Shown: positions 12,566 to 24,795 of the stretch, piece after piece
How the letters are laid out: the number at the start of each line of letters is the position of its first letter
Position numbering within the stretch: the stretch's first letter is position 1
DNA from: Fremontodendron californicum
Lineage: Eukaryota; Streptophyta; Magnoliopsida; Malvales; Malvaceae
NCBI GenBank assembly: GCA_030761205.1
Contig: JAULJL010000027.1
Location: 6,701,001 to 6,765,000 of the forward strand
Reading direction: 5' to 3'
Length of the DNA stretch: 64,000 bases
Position numbers and translations under genes: made by a program
Notes under the pieces: generated by a model
Database searches by the model: none
Seen by the model: the letters and a program-made list of their open reading frames with translations, nothing else
What the model was told of the DNA's origin: nothing

Positions 12566-13261
12566 TTGAAATATATATATTAAAAAGCATGATGCCAGTA
12601 GGCAGCATGCATGGCCACCCTTGAGGTATGCATACCTCATAAGGCATGCACCTCGTTGGTTGCATGCCTCTCAGGATCTATTTTTTTAAAAATAAATAAA
12701 TAATAATAAAAATAAAAAGAGTTATGATTAGAAAAAGAGAGGATTTAAATTTTAATGAGATAAAAAGATAAATGTGTTTAGACTCCAAATAACACAAGGA
12801 GACTACGTATTGCCTATAAATACAAGAGTCCAAAATTATTTCACAAATCTCAGCAACCCTGCACAAGATGAAAAGGGTTCATTGTTCTCTTCAAAAAATA
12901 TTTTGAAAAAAAGGTAAGTTCTCATCTATCTATTTCTCTCTTTTTTTTATAAATACAAAAATATAGAGATTTCTCATGATGATTGATTTTGATTTGATTT
13001 TTTTTTTTTCAAATCAAGAAAAATTAGGGTTTTTGAGTTTAAAATAAGTATCCCATTTTTTTGCAAATCAAATTTTGATTTTTGTAAATATTTTTAAGAA
13101 ATATATATTGTGAATGGGTGCAAACAGTCGCGTGCTACTAGCTTGCATGGAAGTAGCCACGCACGACTTTTTTTATTTTATTTTTTTAATAATACGAAAT
13201 TAGGATTTTTTGTGTGTACAATTATATGTTATTTATAAAAAAAAAATAAATACTTGGTCTT

Positions 13262-14700
13262 TTGTTGTTATTTTGCAGGATTTTGTTTCCCACAATAGTG
13301 AAAATTAACTCACACAAACCAAGCTACAGTCAGCCCTCCAGAGATGCTCTTCATGCTCCAAGAAAAAAAGAAAACAGACTACTGGCAAGGAGAGCAAACA
13401 AATATGGTGTAGTGCCTGAGGTCCCTAAGAATTGGGAGGATTCAATCATCAAATCAGGTGGGGTTGATTGTTTTTGAAAATATGTGAATGAGAAGCAGAA
13501 TGATTAACATCCACCTATACCAGCAGAATACAACTTCAAAGTATTCGTTTTGAAGTACGTGAGAGAGAGTATATCTCATTCAATTCTGTTTTGAAGTCTA
13601 GATTTGAGCAGGAACAATTTTCGCTTTCCAGTTCCAAGCTAATTCCTTGTCAGTTCAAGGTTGGGATGAGTAGATAAAAAAAGTTTTGGCAAAACTTGCT
13701 AATGTGAGTATCTTTTCGAAGGCAGGAGTATTTAGTGTTGTCCGAATTAGTTCCAGGCTTTTCCATATAAGAAAAGGGAAAAAGTTGGATGTATGGCGTA
13801 CAGTTCTTGCTAGATGGAGCACTTTCTTCCATACCATGATTACAACTTAGGTGAGTTTACATTTACTTTAGAGTATGTGTCTTACTTGAGCTTCTCTATT
13901 ATGGAGGGCATGAAATTTATTCTATTTATTTACAAGTTCTTTCGTAGCTTGCTCCAAAGTCAAGGTAATAGTTCCAAGGTTGCATGATTTTTCAACTAGA
14001 TAAGTCTTTTTTTTTTTTTCAGAAATACAACCCTAAAGAGGGTGAAACTATAGATCCCACTTTTCTAGACCATAAGTTTAAACTAATAGCATTGTTGATT
14101 ATGTGGTTGGCGCAACATGTGCTTCCAGACTGTTCAGATGATGGGATTTCTTGAGCTTTAATTCTTATAGTCATCAGGATTGCTAAAGGATTTGACTTTC
14201 TTCTTGCTCCATACTACATGGGGTCCTTGTATAAACGACTGAAATTGTACCAATCTAAAACTGAAGATTCAGTTGGTCGATATAAAATTCTGACAAATGT
14301 GGATGCTATTTTTATTCAGATTTGTCTATGGGAGAGATTCAGTTCTTGTGCTCTTGAGCTTAATGTATATAACTCATTTGGGATTTCTAATTCAATAACT
14401 GTTCACAGGAATGACTACAGAGCTTGGGCATTACTTGCTCAAACATCAAAAAAGAGTGTTCTGAAAGTGATGGATATGGTAGATGAATTCAATCACATGC
14501 CATATGTTAACTTACTCAATGGGTATGGAAGTCTTACTCTTTATTATGACTTGTCTGATTCCATGAGTATGCATAGAATACATTATTATCTACGGGTTCA
14601 GTGTCATGTGCTACCTTACATGATTGAAAATTCTAGCTTAGGGATCATACTCAGCGAAATTATATTCGATATCCAATGTAGCACGTCAGTTCAGGTATGA
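13262..14700 (+). pseudogene. Plant mobile domain gene remnant, left arm
   Basis: The region translates in pieces into a plant mobile domain (aminotransferase-like) protein. Exon-like blocks give VPKNWEDSIIKSGGVDCF (about 13410-13475), then a TGA where the right arm has TGG, and another stop shortly after where the right arm has a glutamine codon. A 160-codon open stretch follows at 14218-14700, with YKRLKLYQSKTEDSVGRYKI and IQICLWERF, the latter matching the conserved WERF motif of the family. With several stops it cannot make the full protein. PMD genes are plant-specific and often carried by transposons. Confidence 0.6.
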
Positions 14701-15121
14701 TCAAGGAGTTCCACCTACACCTATATCCAGTGAGATCTTTATCATACTCGAACTGACGTGCTACTCTGGATACCAGATATAATTCCACTGAGTATGAGTC
14801 CCTAGTAATCCCTGAGCTAGAATTTTCGATCATGCAAGGTAGTGCACGATACTGAACCCATAGATAAAAATATATTCTATGTATACTTATGAACTCAAAC
14901 AAGTCATAATAAAGAGTATGACTTCCATACCAATTGAGTTAGTTAACATATGGCCTGTGATTGAATTCATATACCACATCCATTACTTTAAGAACACTCT
15001 TTTTTGATGTTCGAGCAAACCACGCCTAGGCTTTGTAGTCATTCCTGTGAACGGTTATTGAATTAGAAGTCCTAAATGAGTTATATACATTAGGCTCAAG
15101 AGCACAAGAGCTGAATCTCTC

Positions 15122-16230
15122 TCATAAACACATCTGAATAAAAGTAGCATCAACATATGTCAGAATTTTATATCGACCAGCTGAATCTTCAGTTTTAAAT
15201 TGGTACAAGTCCAGTCGTTTATACAAGGACTCTAGGTAGTATGGAGCAAGAAGAAAGTCAAGTCTTTTAGCAATCCTGATGGCTATAGGAATTAAAGCTA
15301 GAGAAATCTCATCATCTGGAAGCACATGTCGCGCCAACCACATAACCAACAATGCTATTAGTTCGAACTTATTGTCTGGATAACTGAGATCTTTAGTTTC
15401 ACCCTCCTTAGGGTTGTACTTATGAGAAAAAAAAAGACTTATCTAGTCGAAAAATTGTGCAACATTGGAACTGCTATCTTGACTCTGGAGCAAGCTACGA
15501 AAGAACTTGTAAATACGTCTCTCCTCTTTATTAAGCTCAATAGAAGAAATTCCATGCCTTCCATAAAAGGAAAGCTCAAGTAAGACACATACATCCTCTA
15601 GAGTAAATGTGAACTCACTCCAAGTTGTAATCATGGTATGAGAGAAAGTGTTTCATCTAGCAAGAACAGCACACCATACATCCAACTTTTTTTTTCTCAT
15701 ATGGAGGAGCCTGAAACTAATTCGGACAGTACTAAATACTCTTGCCTTCAGAACGGCACTCACATTAGCAGGTTTTGCCAAGACTTTATTTATTCACTCA
15801 TCACAGCCTTGAACTGGCATGGAATTGGTAAGTTTGATACTTGAAAGCGGAAATTGTCCCCGCTCAAATCTAAACTTCAAGACAGAATTGCATGAGATAT
15901 ACTCTCTCTCATGGGCTTCAAAACGAATATATTTGAAGTTGTATCCTGCTGGTACATATGGATGTTGATCATACTGCTTCTCATTCACATATTTCCAAAA
16001 ACAATCAACCCCACATGCTTTGATTATTGGATCCTCCCAATTCTCAGGGACTACATCTTTGTTTGCTCTAAGTGTAATTTTCTTGGTGAGAATCTTGCCA
16101 ACAGTTTGTTTTTTTTTTTTTTTTTTTGAGCAGTAAGAGCATCTCTGGAGGGCTGACCGTAGCTTGGTCCGTAAGAGTTCATAATCTTCACCACAGAAAG
16201 AAAATCCTGCAAAACAACAACAAAAGACCA
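15122..16230 (-). pseudogene. Plant mobile domain gene remnant, right arm
   Basis: This is the inverted partner of 13262-14700 and is better preserved. Reading leftward: an exon-like block to about 15810 gives VVPENWEDPIIKACGVDCFW and EREYISCNSVLKFRFERG, ending NSMPVQGCDE followed by TGA where the family normally has tryptophan. The next block (about 15790-15443) has another TGA for tryptophan before NTFSHTMI, then WSEFTFTLEDVCVLLELSFYG, the signature PMD motif. A block at 15352-15122 covers LAPYYLESLYKRLDLYQFKT and VDATFIQMCL. TGG-to-TGA changes fit decay of methylated DNA. Not functional as it stands. Confidence 0.6.
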
Positions 16231-16552
16231 AGTAAGTTTTTTTTTTATATATATAAATAACATATAATTGTACCAAAAATATATATATCATAATCTCGTA
16301 CTATTAAAAAAAAGGTCGGCGTGGTTCCTTGCATGCAAGTAAATAACCACGTTGCTTACTTCGAGCAAGCAGCACGCGACTGCTTGCACCTATTTACAAA
16401 ATATATATCTTTTAAATATTCTTAAAAAAATCAGAATTTAATTTGCAAAAAATTGGGCTGATTATTTTAAATTCCAAAACCCCGATTTTTTTTATTTAAA
16501 AAAAAAATCAAATCAAAATCAATCATCATGAGGAATCTCTATATTTTGTATT

Positions 16553-16583
<31 letters not shown>

Positions 16584-17550
16584 GAGAACTTACCTTTTCT
16601 CAAAGAAATTTTTGAAGAGAAGAATGAAAACTCTTTTTCAACTTATGCAAAACTTCTGAGATTTGTGAAATAATTTTCAATTGACCCTTGTATTTATAGA
16701 CAATATGTAGTCTTCTTGTGTTATTTGGAGTCTAAGACATATTTATCTTTTTATCTCATTAAAATTTAAATCCTCATTTTTTTATTATAACTTTTATTTA
16801 TTTATTTATTTAAAAAAAGAGATCTTCCGAGGCATGCAACCTGCGAGGTATGCATACCTCGCGGGTGGCCATGCATGCTGCCTACTGGCAGCACGATTTT
16901 TAATATATATACACATAAGATTTTGCTTTAAATTACCTACATGATTATAAGTTTGCTTCACTCTTGAGATGTCCTGGTGAGCATGGTTTTGAGGCTTAAA
17001 TATGGAAACTGTTAAGAAATCTGCTTTTTAACTTTTCCCTAAAACACAAGTGCTTCCCTTTACTATTAAACAGACAGTACACTCTTAAGTATGTTGTCAT
17101 GTAACCTTTTTTTACAGTATGTGACCAAAACTTTACTCATGTTGTAACTTTCACGTAACTCTCATTCTACCCATTACTTTTGGTAACCTCCCTCTTTCTC
17201 CCATTACCCATGATTTGTGACACTTTTACGTAAGTGATTTCCTTATAACTTCTCACTCTATTTGTAACTTCTTTTGGTGGGACTATAAATAGGAATCCAA
17301 AAGCTTCATTTTTGATCTTTTGACAGTCTGACAAATTTTTAGCCTTTAAGAATTCTTTGCAACTTTTCTCTACAATCCTACAGCCACCATAACTTTCACT
17401 ATCCTCAGTCACTTACAGCCTTCATCATCACCACCTGCCACCGCACTTGTTCTTCAAATTCTGCTCCAACCTTCTTCTCCGTCATCTCTCTACGTCATCT
17501 CATTTTACTGGTTTGCAACATTTTCTCACCCGATCAAAAGAACTTTTTAC

Positions 17551-17971
17551 AACTTGTTAGTGTACGATCTTTAACTGAAATCAACTTTGTTCGAAAGAGT
17601 GTTCCCTACAAAATATATCTTAAATGGTGGAGGGGAAGATGGGCAGTTTTTTATTTTTTCAACAATCATTTACCCACACGTACGTGTATTATTATTGTGT
17701 TCATTTTATTTTTTATATTGTATTTTAGCTTTTTTTTATATCGTGTAATCGTATCATATTCAAAACTATCAATTCTACATTAACATTTTTATCCTAATAC
17801 GAGTAGAATAGATGTTAGTAATTTTTCTAGTATTAGAAAATAAAAGCCAATCTTAAAAGTGAATTATGAAAATGTAAGGAAATCAGCTTAAACTATAAAG
17901 GAAAAAATGCATAAGTAGTGGTTTTTTTTTAATTTGGTGTTTACATGTATCTATGATAATGATAGATAAAG

Positions 17972-18009
<38 letters not shown>

Positions 18010-18049
18010 GGGTTGTAAGCATGAGATGAGAGAGAAATGGAGCAGCAAA
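17551..18049. other. Intergenic DNA, no gene seen
   Basis: AT-rich, with a (TA)n microsatellite at about 17974-18006. No gene or named repeat was recognised. Confidence 0.35.
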
Positions 18050-20686
18050 TCATCATTGCAATACCTATACCTATCTTATAACAAAAGACAAAAGTAATTC
18101 CTTAATTGAGGGGTAATTTTGTAATTTTTTTAAATTGGAAGACAAATATATCTCTTAATTGAGCAATTGCTCTCTCAATTGAGGGGAAATTTTGTAATTT
18201 TTTCTTCATGAAGGATTATTTTGTATTTTTATTTTATAATTTTATTTTTAAATATTATCACGTGTTGTATTTATGTTATTTTTTCGTGTTATAATCGTAT
18301 TAAGGATATTACATTTATAAGATAAATTTTGCATTTTTTGAAGAAAAATGAGGGTGGCTACGTCGCCCCCCTTTTTTGTTTTGGTAGACCCCATTTTTTT
18401 GGGTAGGAAGAACAGAGAAAAAAAAAAGAGAAAAATTTGTGTGTTCATGTTTTTTTTTTTGTGTTTAAAATATTATAAATTTATATAAATTTTTACACGT
18501 TAATAATTCATTTTATGTATATTTTTAAACGTTCGTGTATCCGTATCGTGTTTGTGTTATTTTTCTTATTGTGTTTTAATTATTTTACCAATGTTGTGTT
18601 CGTGACGTGTTCGTGTCCATGTCCATGTCTGTTTTATTTTTTTGTTTTTCAAAATATTATAAATTTATATACATTTTTACACGTTAATAATTCATTTTAT
18701 GTATATTTTTATACGTTTGTATATTCGTGTCGTGTTCACATTCTTTTTCGTGTTGTGTTTTAATTATTTTTTCATCTTTATGTTCGTGTTCATGTTATTT
18801 TTTGTGTTGTGTTTTAATTATTTTTCTTATGTTATGTTCGTGTCGTATTTCAATTTATCTAATATTTTACATAGTTTGTCATTGTGATTCAATTTAGAGA
18901 AAAAAATTATGTGTTCCTGGCGTGTTCGTGTTCGTGTTTTTTTTTTTTTTGTATTTTCAAAATATTATAAATTTATATAAATTTTTACATGTTTATAATT
19001 TATTTTATGTATATTTTTACATGTTCATGTATTCTTATCGAGTTTATGTTATTTCTCGTGTTGTGTTTTAATTATTTTTTTATGTTGTGTTCGTATCGCG
19101 TTTGAATTCATTTTATATTTTACATAGTTTGTCATTGTGATTTGATTTAGAGAAAAGTTTGTTTCACTTAAATTTATCTTTTAAGTTGATTTTATAATTT
19201 GTTTAGAAGTTTAAATTGTTAAGACTAGAGGTGTTCATGGGTCGGGCCGAGGCCTGAAAATTTTTCAACATCTTTGCCCAGGCTCGGCCCGCGGGCCCAT
19301 GAGCATTGTTCCTCTCATTTAAAAAAATATATATTTTTTATTAATATTTTTATATTTTATAATGAAAATTAAATAAAATAATATTATTTTAATACCTAAA
19401 ACATTGTTCCGGGTCGGACCGGCCCGATCGGGATCAAGAAATGTCTGCCCAGGCCGGACCCAATACGGGTTGCTCGGCCCGTGAGCAGGTCTAGTTAAGA
19501 CAGTTATCTTTTGTTATTTTATAAAATATTAATTTATTTTTTTGTTTAATTGTTTATTTTCGTTTTTAAAAATGTTGTTATCGTATATTTAACATTTGAT
19601 TTTTGCTGCATCACGCGGATATCATTTTAGTATATATAAATTTTGACACATTATGTATAGATTTTGACACATTTGTGCATTCATGTTGTGTTAATGGTAT
19701 TACATATATTGTCTTTTAGTTATTTTTTCATGTCGTATTGTCTTTTAGTTATTTTTTCGTGTCCGTGTCGTATCCGAAATTACTAGATGTAATTAGAACT
19801 ATTCAAATAACTTTTAATTTTATGTTATGTTAATTTTTTTTTTGGTCGTGTTGATAGATTTTGACACATTTGTACATTTGTGTTGTGTTAGTGTTATTTT
19901 TTCGTGTTGTATTGTGTTTTAATTATTTTTTTCATGTTTGTTTCGTGTGCGAAATTGTCAGATCTAATTGATACTATTCAAATTCACAATTTTGTGTCAA
20001 GTTCGTTTTATATAAATTTTGAAACTTTTGTGTATTCATGTTGTGATTATGTTATTTTTTTGTGTAGTATTTTAGTTATTTTTTATGTCATGTTCGTGTG
20101 TGACACTATTCAAATAACTCTTAATTTTGTGTCATATGTTGTATAATGATTGGTTCTTTATTTTATTTTTGAAAAATAAAGTTTTTTTAATCTTTTTATT
20201 TTTATACTATTGAATAAAAAATTATTGTATTGATAAATTATCAGTAAAAATTAAAATATTGAATAATAATATGAGATAGGTTGATGTAAGTAAATTTGTT
20301 TAAAACTTTTGGTGTTGATTCCTAAAAAAAATAAAAAAATTATGATGATTAAATTGTAAAATAAAAATAATAAGTTAAATGATGTTATGAGTTATTTTAT
20401 ATTTTATTATTTTATTAATTTTTAATATGAATAGAAATGATGGATATCAATATAATCGAAATGAATTAAATTTTGATATCCATTTATATATATATATATA
20501 ATTGTAAATATAATGAATTAGATTCGTATATTCGTGTTGTATTTGTGTTATTTTGTATTTATACTTTACTATAAAAGTTGTCATCAAGTTGAGATATTTT
20601 GTATAGTTTATTATAGTAATTGAATTTTAACTCTAAATTCATGTTATTTTTTATGTCATAATCGTATTCAATATATTATCAATGAC
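18050..20686 (+). repeat. ACACGAAC repeat family, copy B (inverted)
   Basis: Reverse orientation relative to copy A (1741-2331 plus 3834-5640) and of similar length once the solo LTR is removed from A. Words such as 'gtgttcgtgtcgtgtt', 'tttttacacgttaataattc' and 'ttttgtgttgtgttttaatt' recur. From about 18470 to 19140 a 200-300 base unit is iterated about three times. The right part (20100-20686) mirrors 1741-2331. Short frames within it are Phe/Val/Cys-rich low complexity. A MITE (19226-19493) is nested in it. Confidence 0.6.
19218..19501. mobile_element. hAT MITE, 268 bp, perfect 8 bp TSD
   Basis: The element is 19226-19493, flanked by GTTAAGAC at 19218-19225 and 19494-19501. The ends are inverted repeats: TAGAGGTGTTCATGGGTCGG at the left, and CGGCCCGTGAGCAGGTCTA at the right. 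It has GC-rich 'ggcccg' ends and an AT-rich middle. No coding capacity. It belongs to the same family as 52808-52900. Confidence 0.85.
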
Positions 20687-21270
20687 AATAAAACTGAAAT
20701 AACGTGAGGATTAAAACACTAATATATATTAAAGTAATTCTTTTTCACCTTAATTGAAGATATTTGGTAAAATTGAGGTTCAATTTTGAGTCGAGTTCCC
20801 CTGATTTATGTACAATTATAGTAATTTTGAGGTGGTTGATGTTTTATTTATGTATTTATTATTTTTTAGCTAAGGGTAAAATAACGGGGTTTTTATTACA
20901 ATATAGCCAAAAAAAAAATTTATCAAATTACCGTTACTTTTTGATTATTTCCCAAAATACGGATCTTTTTTTTTCAGCTGGGAAATCGCCATCCCCCATG
21001 GCGATTTCCCAGCGTGTTTTTTTGCAAATTTGCAAAAAAATACCAAGGGAAATCGCCACCCGCCATGGCGATTTCCCTTGGTAATTTTAGCAAAATTTGC
21101 TAAAACCATAAAGGGAAATCGCCATGGGGGGTGGCGATTTCCCTTCATGTATATATATATATATTTTAATTAATAAACAAAAATTATATTAAAATAATAT
21201 TTTATTTTAATTTGATAAATTTATTTTTAAAAATTATAAATTAAATTAAAATATTTTTTTTATAGGTTTG
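20687..21270. repeat. Left terminal inverted repeat with three hairpins
   Basis: Three near-perfect hairpins lie at 20977-21013, 21043-21081 and 21111-21145, each with arms containing GGGAAATCGCC and GGCGATTTCCC. Spacers between them ('tttgcaaatttgcaaa', 'tttagcaaaatttgcta') are themselves palindromic. A (TA)n stretch follows at about 21150-21165. The repeat then continues as AT-rich DNA that mirrors 25010-25130. Confidence 0.75.
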
Positions 21271-21922
21271 GTTATTTATTTTTTTAAAATATATATTAAA
21301 AATGTAATTTAATTTATTATTACAATTTTATAAAAAATAAAAATATATTTCTTATTAAAATTTAAAAAGAAGATTATATTTTTTATTAAATTTTTATATC
21401 AAAAATTTTATTTTTTATAATTTTGTAATATTATAAAAAAGAAAATTTAATTTATATCAAAAATAATTTAATGATGTAAAATGTAAATAAATTTTTTTTA
21501 AAAGAAATTTATCGAGTCACTTTTTTAAATAAAGAAGTTATTTTTAAGTTGGTATCGTAAAATAATTTTTTTAATTTGATTAGTTTTTTTGAGTTGGTAT
21601 TCGATTAACTCGTGACATTAATTTAATCATTGTTTTTAATAATAATATAGATTGTTACAGTTTAAAACTGGATATTTGATAAAAAAAAATTAATTTAATT
21701 TCTGATTAAATTTTTTTTCTTATTATAATTTAAAAAGAAAATTAAATTAAAATGAAAAAAAGAAAAGCAACTTATCATGTAATTTGGATTATTATATTAA
21801 AATTAAATAACAACATTAAGATATAAATTAAAATAAAATATAACAATTAATTTCCGAACAAATTACATGAAATGCAAAACATATAAATTTATATTAGAAA
21901 TTTAAAACAGATTACAATTATT
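21271..21922. other. AT-rich element interior, 3' of MAIN-like gene
   Basis: Very AT-rich, with no reading frame of note. It probably includes the 3' untranslated region of the MAIN-like gene; 'tttattttaattt' runs on the + strand would give AATAAA-like signals on the transcribed strand. Confidence 0.4.
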
Positions 21923-24676
21923 CTAATTATTGCGTGGTGTAGAGCAACAGTGTCGAGTTCTTCTAGTGCGTGGTGGTTGCACCCGTCGTTCAACCTCGTC
22001 AGTGGCACGTATTCGCGGTCCACCACGACCTCTTGCTATAACCGCCACTGGTTCCGGTTGTATGTCATCAGTCGTTTCATCCGTATCAAAAATTTGAAAC
22101 CCACTGCTGGATGAGCCAACACCTAGTTCACCCATAACGGGAACCTGACTACTAGATGCACCCATAAATGATGTAGCATCAAATGCTGACGAAGGGGTTC
22201 CAAACTGATACATGGATGTTAAATATGCTGAACTTGGACTTAGGACGGGGAGCTGGTCATCTAACCTCGTTCTTGGCGGTGATGGTCGGTAACACTCATT
22301 AACGTCATATCCGGGGTGACTTACGGAATAACGATGGCTGGATGGTACTCCATGATCCCGTTCAGGTTCAGGATGATCAAATGACATCCTCGGTGCTGTG
22401 AACTCCGATGAGGTCGGTTGACGCCTTCGCCCACGTTGTCGGCGAGGTCTAGGAGCATCCATATCCTGTGTAGGAGGGACTGGAGCTGAAGTTTGTCTGG
22501 TAAATGGCATACTCCTAACATCCTCGTGCATCGAAGGTGGACAAACGAAAGGCCGACCTTCATTTCTATACCATCTTATGTAATCAGCAGACGGGTTGAA
22601 ATTATTACCAACAATCGGGTAACCTGTCGGAATTCGTTGAAAACGTATGTTCCACCATTGGATCCAACGTTCATGCTTCGCAGGCCAGAATTCATCATTA
22701 CGACCACGCATGTCGACCTTGTGAAGCTTATCAAGGTTCATCGGGGCTGCAGGAATTGGTTGTTGCATCCCAAATTGTTGCAACACCCGGTCAGTTTGGT
22801 GCCACTCTACATATGAAAAGCATATCAATGCTGTGTTTGCTTTCCATATATTGAAATTATTGTAGGCATCCGATGGGAGGCATGCCATAATTTCACTCGA
22901 GGAATATGGCATCCACAGAAACTGCGAATAATTATTACAAATTATTAGTTTCATAAGGATTAAATAAATAAAAAAAAAACTTCAATGTAACAATCGAAAT
23001 ATTTACCTTATCATATCCTAGTCGATCTAGTCGTAGTCTTATACTTGCAAGATCGCTCGGAGTCTCTGTAAAATCTCTACCCGTACTCCTACTCCACCTA
23101 TTAAAATGCATATAATATCTTAATGACCTATAAAAATACAATTTCGTACAAAATTAATAAAATAGTAAAGATTATTACCTGCTTGCAAGGGGGTATACAG
23201 CCGAAATATCCACGCGCGGAACAAGAAATGGTAGCCGATACCAAGCCCATGATTGTAGAAGCACTAGACATCCACCTATGTCATGGTTTTTTGGAACTGT
23301 AGCTCGGCAAAGTTCTCTATACAAAACTGCCAAACACGCAGAACCCCAACTATAATTTGCTGCTTCCTCTAAATCACGTAGCAATGGAAGATACATTAAA
23401 TGTACCCGACTGCTCGATTTGTCAGGCATCAGTAATCCTCCAATCAAACGTAAAATATATGCTCTAGCAGCATATTGTATTTGTTGTTCGGTTGCATGTA
23501 ATGGCAGATTTTGAAACGTTTTCAACCAAGTCAGTCTCACCGTTGAGCCAGATACGACGTCTTCTGGAGGTACCTCACCCAATAGATCTTGACACAGTTC
23601 ATTCCAATCTAGCAGGCTTCCGCCTGTAACTGCATCGCCATGGATCGGAAGTCCAAGTTGCAGCGCAACATCTTCGAGACTGACCGTGCATTCACCACAT
23701 GGAAAATGAAAAGTGTGCGTCTCGGGTCTCCATCGTTCGACCAACGCAGAGATTAAATCGGGTTGTATCACAAGTCGTCGAATTTGACTTGCGTGATAAA
23801 ATCCGGCTCTTCTTAAGTGGTCGATAATATAAGGATGCGGGTCCTCCAATGTAAATTTCCTCGAACGTAATACGCGACGAGTTTCCTGTTATAATAATAA
23901 AAATTAATATATTATAAAACTATAACAATTAAAAAGTAATAAATAAAACTATAAAATAACAAAATAATAATATAATATAATATAAACAATAATAATATAA
24001 TATAATATAAAACAATAATAATATAATATAATATAATATAATATAAACAATAATAATATAATATAATATAAAACAATAATAATATAATATAAAACAATAA
24101 TTTCGTATAAAAAACAATAATAATATAATATAAAAAAACAATAATAATATAATATAAAAAAACAATAATAATATAATATAATATAATATAAAGAATAATA
24201 ATATAATATAATATAAAACAATAATAATATAAAAAACTATAATAATATAATATAAAACAATAATAATATAATATAATATAAAACAATAATAATATAAAAA
24301 ACTATAATAATATAATATAAAACAATAATAATATAAAAAACAATAATAATATAATATAATACAATAATAATATAAAAAACAATAATAATATAATATAAAA
24401 AACAATAATAATATAAAAAACAATAATAATATAATATAAAACAATAATAATATAATATAATATAAAACAATAATAATATATAAAACAATAATAATATAAT
24501 ATAATATAAAACAATAATAATATAAAAAACAATAATAATATAATATAACACAATAATAATATAAAAAACAATAATAATATAATAATATAAAAAACAATAA
24601 TAATATAACAATTACTTACCTCGTTAAATATAACCTCCGAGATGTGATTTTCTTGTAACCTCAATAGTGAAGCCAT
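21923..24676 (-). CDS. MAIN-like plant mobile domain protein
   Basis: Four exons on the minus strand, 24676-24620, 23885-23179, 23097-23007 and 22921-21923, join without a stop into 617 residues. Exon 1 codes MASLLRLQENHISEVIFNE. The plant mobile domain spans roughly residues 25-375: the opening LEDPHPYIIDHLRRAGFYH, the hallmark WRPETHTFHFP..GE..VSLEDVALQLGLPIHG, and later WMPYSSSEI and ICFSYVEWHQTDRVLQQFG. The C-terminus is disordered, with an Arg-rich stretch (RPRRQRGRRRQPTS) and GRGGPRIR. Arabidopsis MAIN and MAIL1 are nuclear proteins needed for genome integrity, proper expression and silencing of repeats; whether this transposon-borne copy shares the role is unknown. Intron 1 is almost wholly a minisatellite. 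All joins keep frame, so the gene looks intact or very recently active. Confidence 0.88.
23889..24611. repeat. AT minisatellite filling intron 1 of MAIN-like
   Basis: About 720 bases of imperfectly repeated 'aacaataataatataatat' words with lengths varying from about 12 to 30 bases. It takes up nearly the whole 734 base intron between exons 1 and 2. Long Tyr/Ile/Leu frames through it on the minus strand are artefacts of the repeat. Confidence 0.9.
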
Positions 24677-24795
24677 TTCAAAATATTGTTGTAGAAAAAA
24701 AAAATTTGTAGAAAGAAATTTTTTTTGGTAGAAAAATGAAAAATTTTTGAAAGAAAATGAAAATTTGAATGAGAGGAATGAAAATTTGAAGAAGA

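Larger units (their letters stand above)
11905..17550. mobile_element. Large palindromic element with PMD gene remnants
   Basis: Left arm (about 11905-14701) and right arm (14741 to about 17550) are inverted copies of each other, around a 39 base spacer at 14702-14740. Matching landmarks: 'aaaccagtaaaa' and 'agatgacgtag' near 11931-11955 against 17495-17520; 'gaggtatgcatacctc' near 12632 against 16845; 'ggtggccatgcatgctg' near 16864 against 12605-12620; 'gtagcacgtcagttc' at 14678 against 'gaactgacgtgctac' at 14750. The arms differ by scattered substitutions and by microsatellite length. Each arm carries parts of a plant mobile domain gene reading inward. No transposase is visible, and I could not fix a target duplication, so the superfamily is open; Mutator-like or foldback are the likeliest. 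Confidence 0.8.

Noticed and set aside
17490..17560. CACTA-type end ('cttgttagtg') for the palindromic element
   Set aside because: The left end does not show a matching CACTA terminus or a 3 bp duplication.
23912..24676. Long Tyr/Ile/Leu-rich frames on the minus strand
   Set aside because: They are translations of the AT minisatellite in intron 1 of the MAIN-like gene; only the first 19 codons at 24676-24620 are real exon.
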